Source: Pseudobacillus wudalianchiensis (GTDB taxonomy: Bacteria; Bacillota; Bacilli; Bacillales; Domibacillaceae). Taken from it: DNA of 64,000 nt. The stretch covers positions 25,790 to 89,789 of the forward strand of contig NZ_MAYT01000023.1 in NCBI RefSeq assembly GCF_001685015.1, given 5' to 3'. The notes beneath the pieces were generated by a model. That model did no database searches and was not told the origin of the DNA. It was given only the letters and a program-made list of their open reading frames with translations. This document shows positions 33,876 through 40,723 of this stretch, one piece after another. The position numbers and the translations under genes were made by a program. Positions within the stretch are counted from its first letter, which is position 1; each line of letters opens with the position of its first letter.

Positions 33876-34430
33876 TTACAAATCCTCCACTTCTAAATAC
33901 TTTTTTAATTGTTTTAAGGATTGATGCAGCCTGCTTTTCACTGTGCCTACTGGCTCATTCTCTATTTCAGCAATTTCTGTTAGAGAAAACCCTTTCCAAT
34001 AAAATAAATCAATCAATCTCTTTTGTGCAGTACTTAACTTGCTTTTAGCAGCCAATACCGCATTAAGTGTTAACCTCTGTTCAATTTCGTCCACTGGATT
34101 GGTCAATTCAGCAGAAGCATGCTCCTGGATTTGTTCAGTATGTTTTACATGGAGACTATTTTTTCGAATATAATCCAAGCACACGTTTCGAGTAATGGTC
34201 AAAAGCCAATTAACAAATTTTCCTTTTGAAGAGTCATAGGAGCTTTTCGTTGTCCATAGTTTCAAAAACACTAACTGAACCATTTCCTTCGTTGAGTCTG
34301 CATCACCGTTTGCAAATTTAAAGGCAAAGCTATAAATCAATTTTATATAACGGTCATATAACTCTTCCAGGGCAGACCGGTGTTTTTTCATCACTAGTAT
34401 GATTAACTCTTCATCACTTTTTTCCTTCAA
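33876..34430 (-). CDS. ECF RNA polymerase sigma factor
   Basis: Extracytoplasmic-function sigma factor of 184 residues. Region 2 lies at about 20-90 (EELYDRYIKLIYSFAFKF, WLLTITRNVCLDYIRK) and region 4 at about 125-178 (LSTAQKRLIDLFYWKGFSL, EIENEPVGTVKSRLHQSL). The C-terminus overlaps tightly with the downstream anti-sigma gene. It resembles the SigK/RskA group. The start is TTG at 34430, 8 bp after GGAGGG. It is downstream of the genes at 35233-36015 and 34728-35210, but a four-hairpin element lies in the 297-bp gap, so its promoter may be separate. The regulon is unknown; a possible ECF promoter precedes the solute-binding gene at 36015. Confidence 0.88.
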   Translation of the reverse strand: MKEKSDEELIILVMKKHRSALEELYDRYIKLIYSFAFKFANGDADSTKEMVQLVFLKLWTTKSSYDSSKGKFVNWLLTITRNVCLDYIRKNSLHVKHTEQIQEHASAELTNPVDEIEQRLTLNAVLAAKSKLSTAQKRLIDLFYWKGFSLTEIAEIENEPVGTVKSRLHQSLKQLKKYLEVEDL

Positions 34431-34545
34431 ACAGACCCGCCCTCCTTGCTATGATAATCCTTACATTTTAAGCTCTGTTATAGTTGATGATTGAAAAACA
34501 GCCTTCACCTTTAATGAAGCCAAATTCTATTCATTCCATAATAAA

Positions 34546-34710
34546 GAACCGCCACTATGGCGGTCGCAGAGTTATAGATAAAGTCTATAGTCTATTCCTC
34601 AGGCTAGTTGAAAACGGTTATCTTTCGAGGAGCGGAGTGACCATCAGGGTCATGAGCAACGAAGAAAGCGAGCGTTTCTCAACAGCCTGGGACCGCCACC
34701 ATGGCGGTCG
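34546..34710. repeat. Compact four-hairpin element flanked by two matching palindromes
   Basis: Four inverted repeats in 165 bp. Two near-identical palindromes mark the ends: ACCGCCACTATGGCGGT at 34548-34564 and GACCGCCACCATGGCGGTC at 34691-34709, in the same orientation. Between them are TATAGA/TCTATA (34573-34589) and a long stem CAGGCT-a-GTTGA..AACG pairing with CGTT..TCAAC-AGCCTG (34600-34616 with 34673-34689), with a further TGACC/GGTCA hairpin near its tip. This is either a structured RNA or a non-autonomous mobile element of the IS200/IS605-related type, whose two ends carry similar hairpins. No transposase is nearby. No T tail is present on either strand. Confidence 0.55.
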
Positions 34711-34727
34711 TTCCCTAAAAGAGTGAT

Positions 34728-35210
34728 TTATTGAAAGGTTGTATTTTTATTTATAATATACCAAACACTTTTCACCCCTTGTCCCTTTAGATCCCCTTCT
34801 TGTTTATCACCGGCAAAGTAATACAGCGGATAACCCTTATACGTAACTTGTTGCTGGCCATTATCTTCCCTTGTAATGGTCCCAAAATCTTCTTTCTCGA
34901 ATCCTGCTGGCACCTCAAAATTACTTTCTGTAAATGGAGGCCATTTCTCCAGGCATTCACCGCTGCAATGACTCTTTTCCTCTTCATCCTTCTTAAAATA
35001 ATAAAGGGTCATTCCTTTAGAATCAGCAAGATATTCACCTGCTGATTGATCTTTGAGCAACTGCAAGTTCTGAGTTTCTTCAGCAGCGGTCTCGACCGCC
35101 GCATCCTTGCCTTTATCACTTGTCGGTTCAGCGGCATTGTCGCTCTTTCCACAGGCAGCTAAAAGAATAAGAGCTGAAAATAGAAAGACCATCCATCGTT
35201 TTTTATTCAT
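34728..35210 (-). CDS. Lipoprotein with COG4315-type repeats
   Basis: Exported lipoprotein of 160 residues. The signal peptide ends in the lipobox LLAACGKS (Cys near residue 20), followed by a Ser/Glu/Ala-rich linker and two copies of the Lipoprotein_15 repeat (GEYLADSKGMTLYYFKKD, then YKGYPLYYFAGDKQEGD). The Cys pair in HCSGECLEKWPPF is typical of the family. Function is unknown. ATG at 35210 follows AAAGGGAGTGAG. It lies 22 bp after the solute-binding protein gene and upstream of the sigma/anti-sigma pair in the same direction, so these proteins may sense or answer the same envelope signal. Confidence 0.88.
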   Translation of the reverse strand: MNKKRWMVFLFSALILLAACGKSDNAAEPTSDKGKDAAVETAAEETQNLQLLKDQSAGEYLADSKGMTLYYFKKDEEEKSHCSGECLEKWPPFTESNFEVPAGFEKEDFGTITREDNGQQQVTYKGYPLYYFAGDKQEGDLKGQGVKSVWYIINKNTTFQ

Positions 35211-35232
35211 CTTTGCTCACTCCCTTTTAAAT

Positions 35233-36015
35233 CTATTGCCAACCCCATTTTTGAAACACTTGATGAGAGGTTCTCTTCTTCAAATATTGGATAAACATTT
35301 TTGCTTCTTTCTTGTTATCAGAATTGTTCGTTATACTAATCGGTGTGCCTCTGTACAGCTTGTCCTGAACGGGCAGCTGTACTAAATCCGTTACATCAGG
35401 CAGCCGATAATGCCACGACTCATAAGTAATCCAAGCATCATATTTAGAGTTCTTTTTCCAAAGATCAATGGCTTCGGCACTCGTTTTAACGGATAGGGCG
35501 ATATTTCTTTCAATACCGGGAATCAGCCCTTTTCTTCCCGCTAGATCTTCCCACATTCCAAGCTGGCCTGCTCCATTTACATCAATAATCTTCACACCTT
35601 TTTTCGTTAAGTCCCCGAGCGATTGAATGTGTTTAGGGTTTCCTTTTCTAACTAGAATCCCCACTGGCCGCGCGTAAAGCTCAGTTCGTGTTTTTTCGTT
35701 AATGATCCCCGGATGTTGGATCGTAAAATTGGTCAGCATATACTCGGAACCGCCATAAATAAGATCAGCATCTTCTTTTGCTTGGGTAATCCATTTTTCT
35801 TCCGGTCCGCCTGTTACTTCCACTTTTATCCCTGTTTCTCTCGTGAACTGTTCCGCCAGCTCGTTCATTGGGGCAAGAGGGCCGCCGGGACCGTAAACCT
35901 TAATAGTGTCATCAGGATTCATCGCCTCCCCCTTCTGCAAAAAAACAGATGACAGCCCTCCAAATAACGCGACAATCATCACGAAGACTGCGGTTAACAT
36001 TGTTTTCTTCTTCAA
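35233..36015 (-). CDS. Exported substrate-binding protein (ModA/extracellular solute-binding type)
   Basis: Periplasmic-binding-fold protein of 260 residues with an N-terminal signal or anchor (residues 5-24) that has no lipobox Cys, so it is either secreted or membrane-anchored. Binding-protein features are IKVYGPGGPLAPMNELAEQF (38-57), YARPVGILVRKGNP (~115) and IDVNGAGQLGMWED (~145). No permease or ATPase gene is adjacent, so a transport role is doubtful. The start is TTG at 36015 with GAGTGAAGAGGA upstream. It leads a probable operon ending in an ECF sigma/anti-sigma pair, and a signal-sensing role is possible. Confidence 0.82.
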   Translation of the reverse strand: MKKKTMLTAVFVMIVALFGGLSSVFLQKGEAMNPDDTIKVYGPGGPLAPMNELAEQFTRETGIKVEVTGGPEEKWITQAKEDADLIYGGSEYMLTNFTIQHPGIINEKTRTELYARPVGILVRKGNPKHIQSLGDLTKKGVKIIDVNGAGQLGMWEDLAGRKGLIPGIERNIALSVKTSAEAIDLWKKNSKYDAWITYESWHYRLPDVTDLVQLPVQDKLYRGTPISITNNSDNKKEAKMFIQYLKKRTSHQVFQKWGWQ

Positions 36016-36058
36016 TCCTCTTCACTCTCCTTGCTTTTTCACTCCGTCTATATTAAAT

Positions 36059-36083
36059 AACGAACTCAACAAAGGAACGGTTT
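36059..36083 (-). promoter_or_regulatory. Candidate ECF-type promoter upstream of the solute-binding gene
   Basis: Minus-strand AAAC (36080-36083), 17 bp, CGTT (36059-36062) has the AAC ... CGT form of ECF-dependent promoters and lies 44 bp upstream of the TTG start. If real, the sigma factor encoded at 33876 would control its own operon. Confidence 0.35.
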
Positions 36084-36224
36084 GAATCTTTTTACTTTTC
36101 TTTCTCTTCTGTACAAATGCCCCTCTAGCCCTATAGTCCGACAAGGGCAGTCATTCGCTTATATGATTCGCTTCTTATTCATACAATACGATAAAAACTT
36201 CTTATTTAAGCTCGTCAAAACACA

Positions 36225-36252
36225 TTGATCTTTGGCAAAAAATAGCTATTAT
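36225..36252 (+). promoter_or_regulatory. Candidate sigma-A promoter of the two-component operon
   Basis: TTGATC (36225-36230), 16 bp, TATTAT (36247-36252), 34 bp upstream of the response regulator start. Confidence 0.4.
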
Positions 36253-36285
36253 TAAATCTATGAGACTATTTTTGTGGAGGAGTTC

Positions 36286-36981
36286 ATGAACGAACAACTT
36301 ATTTTAATTGTAGAAGATGAAGTATCCATCCGGAAATTTATCGCTTTAAATTTAAAGAGGGCCAACTTTTCTACAAAGGAAGCTCCGAACGGAAAAGAGG
36401 CTTTATCGATCATTGATAAGGAAAGAATCAGCTTAGTCATTTTGGATTTAAATTTACCTGACATAGACGGTCTTGAAGTATGTGAAAAGCTGCGGGCTGC
36501 CCACCCCCATCTTCCTGTCATCATCTTATCTGCTCGCGGGCAGGATATGGATCGGATTACAGGCCTTGAACTTGGGGCTGATGACTATATTGTTAAGCCC
36601 TTTAATCCGCTTGAACTTGTGGCACGGATTCGTTCTGTTCTCAGACGTACAGAAAGTATACGAGAGCCTGAACCACTCTTAACATCGGGTCCCCTTGAGC
36701 TCAATTTAAAAGAGCAAACGCTCACCAAACATCAACAGCCTATTAAACTGACGATGCGGGAATTTCATTTACTAAAATTGTTCTTTTCAAAAATAAATGA
36801 ACCGATCAGCAGAGATGAATTGCTAAATGAGGTGTGGGGCGAAAACTATTTTGGTGACACCAAAACAGTAGATGTTCATATTAGACGGCTCAGAGAAAAA
36901 ATTGAAGATGATCCCTCCCATCCTGTTTTCATTGAAACCATTTGGGGCTGCGGCTATCGTTTTAAAAGGATCTATACATGA
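36286..36981 (+). CDS. OmpR/PhoB-family response regulator
   Basis: DNA-binding response regulator of 231 residues. The receiver domain (1-118) shows the acidic pocket VEDE, the phosphorylated Asp in LVILDLNLPDIDG (~52) and the switch Lys in YIVKPFNP (~101). The winged-helix domain (~130-228) ends with VDVHIRRLREKIEDD and WGCGYRF. ATG at 36286 lies five bases after GGAGG; the GTG at 36274 is upstream of that site. Its stop overlaps the kinase start by 4 bp (ATGA), so they are coupled. Likely targets are the direct repeats at 38344-38397, in front of the next gene. I cannot assign it to a named B. subtilis system. Confidence 0.9.
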   Translation: MNEQLILIVEDEVSIRKFIALNLKRANFSTKEAPNGKEALSIIDKERISLVILDLNLPDIDGLEVCEKLRAAHPHLPVIILSARGQDMDRITGLELGADDYIVKPFNPLELVARIRSVLRRTESIREPEPLLTSGPLELNLKEQTLTKHQQPIKLTMREFHLLKLFFSKINEPISRDELLNEVWGENYFGDTKTVDVHIRRLREKIEDDPSHPVFIETIWGCGYRFKRIYT

Positions 36982-38348
36982 AACAAGGGATTAAAAGGAG
37001 GCTTACCTTAAGCTATTTCTTCATGATTCTCTTGACGGTCTTTATTTTTGAGGCCATTATTATTTTCTCCCTGCACTTCTACTATACGGACAGCGTGGAG
37101 CAAACATTAAGTGATCAAGGCATCGTATTTTCCAACTTTTATGACGATTATTTAGAAAGTCATAAGCTAGAAGATCATGCTCAAGAAATGCTTGACACGT
37201 ATAACTTTCTTGTGAGTACAAGAACCCAAATCATTGGGCTGAACGGTCAAGTCCTGGCCGATAACTATGAACCCTCAGCCCAATGGATTCAGGATCCAGA
37301 TGTCACAGCGGCGAAGAATGGACAAATTGGAGTATGGAAGACAAAACAAAATAAAGAAGCGATCATGTCTGTTTCGCAGCCGCTTAAAAAAAATGGACAA
37401 GCCGTCGGTATCATCAGGTTCACAACATCCTTAGAGCCTATGAAACACATCTTTTATAAAAACGTAGGCTTTCTTTCTCTTATCGGTGCCGTCGTTGTAG
37501 CGGTCTCTGCGGGGATTAGCTATTTTTTAGCAGGCTCTATTAAACGGCCGATCACGGAAATCACGTTAGCGGCTGAACAGATGGCGAGCGGTCGATTTTC
37601 CACAAGGGTTCATAAAAGGCAGGATGATGAAATCGGCAAGTTAGCCGATACACTAAATTACATGGCGAGCGAAGTAGAAAGACACGAACAGTTGAAAAAT
37701 GAATTTATTGCTTCGATTTCACATGAGCTGCGTACTCCCCTGACTTCGATTAAAGGATGGGCGGTGACGCTCCAGGAGATCACAGATGATATAACAACAA
37801 AAGAAGGTCTTGAAATCATTTCAGCTGAGAGCGACCGGCTCACTCATCTCGTCGGCGATTTATTAGATTTATCCAGCCTGACATCAGGAAAAATCAAACT
37901 GACGATCGAACAAGCTTCTCTCGTTGACATTTGCCGGCAAGTGGTCCAACAAATGCAGCCTCGTGGAGAACGGCAGATGATCCAGCTGCAGCTTACTTAT
38001 GAATCTTCTATTCCAAATAGTTCTCTAGATAAAAATCGAATGAAGCAAGTGCTGATCAACCTATTAGACAATTCATTTAAATTCACACCGCAAGGAGGAA
38101 CGATCTCTGTTCACATCGGAATAGAGGATCAAAACATTAAAATCAGTGTTTCTGATACAGGATCGGGAATTTCTGCAGAAGAATTGGAATGGGTAAAAGA
38201 TAAATTTTATAAAGGGCATTCAAAATCAGCTGGCAGCGGTCTCGGTTTAGCTATTTGCCAGGAAATTCTTCACTTACACGGCGGAGAAATAGAAATTGAA
38301 AGCAGACAAGTACAAGGAACGACAGTCCATTTGTTTCTTCCCTTGTAA
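36978..38348 (+). CDS. Sensor histidine kinase with extracellular sensor and HAMP
   Basis: Membrane histidine kinase of 456 residues, partner of the response regulator it overlaps by 4 bp. It has helix 1 (about 10-32), an extracellular sensor of about 130 residues (~33-160), helix 2 (~163-188), HAMP (~190-240; IKRPITEITLAAEQMASG), HisKA with SISHELRTPLTSIKGW (His ~250) and HATPase with NLLDNSFKF, DTGSGIS and GSGLGLAI. The domain order resembles WalK without the PAS domain, or PhoR/ResE-like kinases. Its signal is unknown, but the operon context suggests cell-wall status. The stop codon overlaps the first of the direct repeats in front of the lipoprotein gene. Confidence 0.9.
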   Translation: MKQGIKRRLTLSYFFMILLTVFIFEAIIIFSLHFYYTDSVEQTLSDQGIVFSNFYDDYLESHKLEDHAQEMLDTYNFLVSTRTQIIGLNGQVLADNYEPSAQWIQDPDVTAAKNGQIGVWKTKQNKEAIMSVSQPLKKNGQAVGIIRFTTSLEPMKHIFYKNVGFLSLIGAVVVAVSAGISYFLAGSIKRPITEITLAAEQMASGRFSTRVHKRQDDEIGKLADTLNYMASEVERHEQLKNEFIASISHELRTPLTSIKGWAVTLQEITDDITTKEGLEIISAESDRLTHLVGDLLDLSSLTSGKIKLTIEQASLVDICRQVVQQMQPRGERQMIQLQLTYESSIPNSSLDKNRMKQVLINLLDNSFKFTPQGGTISVHIGIEDQNIKISVSDTGSGISAEELEWVKDKFYKGHSKSAGSGLGLAICQEILHLHGGEIEIESRQVQGTTVHLFLPL

Positions 38349-38408
38349 CGATTACGTAACTATTTTTAACCTTTTTATAACTATTTTTTCCTTTTTATGC
38401 GCTATAGT
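38344..38408 (+). promoter_or_regulatory. Direct-repeat array and -10 for an OmpR-type activator
   Basis: Four TNTAAC hexamers, TGTAAC (38344), CGTAAC (38355), TTTAAC (38365) and TATAAC (38376), recur every 10-11 bp. This also appears as a 21-bp tandem repeat, TAACTATTTTTAACCTTTTTA-like, at 38357-38377 and 38378-38397. A TATAGT -10 follows at 38403-38408 with no -35. The layout resembles PhoP/WalR boxes (TTAACA- or TGTAAH-type repeats with 5-bp spacers) and suggests activation by the adjacent response regulator. Confidence 0.6.
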
Positions 38409-38438
38409 AAGAACATAAAGAAGCACCAAAAAAAGGAG

Positions 38439-40172
38439 GTGAGTGCCATTGATTATAAAAAAATAGCAAGCCTGTTCGTTCTCGCGGCTCTTCTTCTAAG
38501 CGGATGCAATCTCTTGCCTGATCCGGCCAGCCTGATTCAGGCACCGCAAGTTGCTAAAGCAGCAGAAGCTAATGAAAAAAATTTCTTTTCAATTGTAAAG
38601 CCCTTTTTACCCTCTGGAGCCGTTATTGTTACACCAACGGAGCCCGTGGGAAGCAAAGCGATTCAAACAATTGATATTGACAGAGACGGGACAGATGAGC
38701 TATTTGTTTTTTATAAATCAAAGTCCTCTCTTCCTTACTTGCTAGTGTTGCAGAAAAAGAATCATCGTTGGGAAAAGTTATGGGAAAAGAAAGGAAACGG
38801 CTATACGGTCAGCTGGGCCGCCGCCGCTGATGTAAATGGAGACGGGCAGGCTGAGCTGCTGGCAGGCTGGAAGATCGGTGAGTCAGCAGGAAACATTTTA
38901 GAAGTATACTCTTTTAAAAAGAAGGCTTTTTATAAAATGGGTTCCCTCAATTTCCATGAGCTCGATTTAATTACAACCAATGAACAGCATAAAAATAAAA
39001 TTTATCTCGCTCTTTGGCAAAGACAAATGGCTGATATCTACCAAGTCACCATCCAAAGATGGCATCAGTCACACTTTGCGCCTGACAGCTCCATTGATCA
39101 GGAATACTTTCCGAGAGTGGCAGCTTACTATCAAGAGCGGGCTACAGAAGTTCCCAATGCTGCTTATTACTGGTTTTATTTAGCCGACTCTTTATTAAAA
39201 TCAGGCAAAAGCCCTGAAGCCTTAAAAGCTATTAATAAAGGAATTGAAGCTCAGCCTGTTGAGCCAAGAATTGAGCATTTTGAAAAGCTCAAAAAAGAGA
39301 TTGAGGAAAGCATCAAGAACAAACAAGAGCCTGCTTTCGAGTACTACAACAAAGCATTAGATTTTTCATTAAGCATCCCGCAAAAGCTTGAAGGAAAGAT
39401 CGTTGCCGACGAGAATGAGGGGCTGACAGCGGAAAAACAAGTCAACATTTATGCTACTGCCGATCATATCCAGAAAGGTTTGCTATTTGCGATCGAAGTG
39501 TATCCGAAGGAAACCTGGCTGGGCTTAGGAAAAGATGCTCCTTTAATGAAACTGGCAGAGAAAGATGGCTTAGTCTATGCAGCAAGATTAACGAATGAAC
39601 ATCCTTTTTCCTCACAGCCGGATAGCACTTCTTATCAAGTCTACAATGAGTGTCTGGCTTATATGGATGAAATGATACAAAGCTTTGCTTTCGGCAAACA
39701 GGAAAAAGAGCTATCAAGCTTAAAAGAAGAAATGGTTAGAAAAAGCATGCAAGAGGCCAAGCGAAAATATTGGTATGTTATGGCTGGTGGAGAACCTGAA
39801 GCTTCTGAGGAACCAATCTATTCCTTCACCTATCATAACACTGATTATCGTTATTTAGGAAAAGATCTTGATACACAAAAAAAGCTTTTCTCCTACCTCG
39901 AAACTGATTTCACTTCAGAGGCGGTCAGCCAAATGATTGAGCGAGCCAGAATTGTTGAATATCACGGACGACTCGCTCAGCCAAACGCAGATAGCGGATC
40001 TTTAGCTAACTATAGTAAAGCGAGAATACAGTTAACAAAAGAATCAGAGACCGAGAAGGAATATGACGCCTATGTGCCTATAGGAGAAGGCCCAAACGTT
40101 GAAGTTGTTCATATTGTCTATAAAAAAACAAATAGTGGCTGGAAAATTCATACGGAGCCACAATTATTTTAA
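38439..40172 (+). CDS. Lipoprotein with FG-GAP-like repeats and C-terminal IseA-like endopeptidase-inhibitor domain
   Basis: Exported lipoprotein of about 577 residues with lipobox LLLSGCN. After it come two FG-GAP/calcium-loop-like strands (DIDRDGTDELFVF, DVNGDGQAELLAG), a TPR-like helical stretch (YYWFYLADSLLKSGKSPEAL), a middle domain, and a C-terminal ~140 residues like B. subtilis IseA (YoeB): YRYLGKDLDTQKKLFSYL, GRLAQPNADSGSLANY and VPIGEGPNVEVV. IseA inhibits NlpC/P60 D,L-endopeptidases. The start is unclear. AGGAGG (38434-38439) sits best for an ATT at 38448 or a TTG at 38449, which is out of frame unless the A7 run at 38457-38463 gains one A. In-frame GTG at 38439 is used here. Confidence 0.8.
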   Translation: MSAIDYKKIASLFVLAALLLSGCNLLPDPASLIQAPQVAKAAEANEKNFFSIVKPFLPSGAVIVTPTEPVGSKAIQTIDIDRDGTDELFVFYKSKSSLPYLLVLQKKNHRWEKLWEKKGNGYTVSWAAAADVNGDGQAELLAGWKIGESAGNILEVYSFKKKAFYKMGSLNFHELDLITTNEQHKNKIYLALWQRQMADIYQVTIQRWHQSHFAPDSSIDQEYFPRVAAYYQERATEVPNAAYYWFYLADSLLKSGKSPEALKAINKGIEAQPVEPRIEHFEKLKKEIEESIKNKQEPAFEYYNKALDFSLSIPQKLEGKIVADENEGLTAEKQVNIYATADHIQKGLLFAIEVYPKETWLGLGKDAPLMKLAEKDGLVYAARLTNEHPFSSQPDSTSYQVYNECLAYMDEMIQSFAFGKQEKELSSLKEEMVRKSMQEAKRKYWYVMAGGEPEASEEPIYSFTYHNTDYRYLGKDLDTQKKLFSYLETDFTSEAVSQMIERARIVEYHGRLAQPNADSGSLANYSKARIQLTKESETEKEYDAYVPIGEGPNVEVVHIVYKKTNSGWKIHTEPQLF

Positions 40173-40187
40173 AATGGAGGAATTACA

Positions 40188-40688
40188 ATGAAAAAGAAAT
40201 TAATGGGATTAGGATTAGCAGCAATGATGGTATGCTCTGCAGGGACTTCTGTATTGGCGAAAGCTCCTGCTGCTCCGGTAAAACAAACAGCTCCACAACT
40301 TACGCCAGAGCAACAAATTAAAAACATTACAGATTATGCTCTCAAGCTCAAAGGTGTACCTTTTAAAGTTGGCGGAACGACTATTAAAGGATTTGATGCT
40401 TCTGGATATGTTCAACACGTATTTGGAAAATATGGCGTAAAGCTGCCACGCAACTCAGCCGAAATTTATAAAAAAGGTGTACCGGTTGCTAAAGATAAAC
40501 TTAAAAAAGGCGACTTGGTTTTCTATAATACAACAGGCAAAAAAGGCAATACAGTCAGCTTTGTAGCGATCTATTTAGATAAAAACCAAATGATCGGCGT
40601 CTCTACAAAAAGCGGTGTCACGATTATTGATATGAACAATAACTATTGGAAAACAAAATTTGTAGGTGCGAAAAGAATCGTCAAGTAA
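40188..40688 (+). CDS. Secreted NlpC/P60-domain pseudoenzyme
   Basis: A 166-residue secreted protein with a signal peptide ending near SVLAKA (residue ~25) and one NlpC/P60 domain (~45-165). The fold is intact: GVPFKVGGTTIKGFD, LPRNSAEIYKKG, LKKGDLVFYN and a closing FVGAKRIVK. The catalytic Cys is replaced (GFDASGYVQHVF where DCSG is expected) and the catalytic His is replaced (VSFVAIYLD where SHVGIYLG is expected). It should not cleave peptidoglycan. It starts 15 bp after the lipoprotein stop, with GGAGG upstream, so it is in the same operon. A role as a binding partner or decoy for the IseA-like domain is my inference. Confidence 0.88.
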   Translation: MKKKLMGLGLAAMMVCSAGTSVLAKAPAAPVKQTAPQLTPEQQIKNITDYALKLKGVPFKVGGTTIKGFDASGYVQHVFGKYGVKLPRNSAEIYKKGVPVAKDKLKKGDLVFYNTTGKKGNTVSFVAIYLDKNQMIGVSTKSGVTIIDMNNNYWKTKFVGAKRIVK

Positions 40689-40691
40689 TTT

Positions 40692-40720
40692 AAAAAGCGC
40701 AGCAATCTGCTGCGCTTTTT
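40692..40720. terminator. Bidirectional terminator between the P60 gene and ykoY
   Basis: AAAAAGCGCAGC / GCTGCGCTTTTT stem with a short loop and A/T runs on both sides. Confidence 0.9.
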
Positions 40721-40723
40721 GTA

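Noticed and set aside
34484..34726. An 80-codon plus-strand open frame across the four-hairpin element
   Set aside because: Its codons coincide with the palindromes and long stem, it has no ribosome binding site, and it opposes all neighbouring genes. I treat the region as a structured element.
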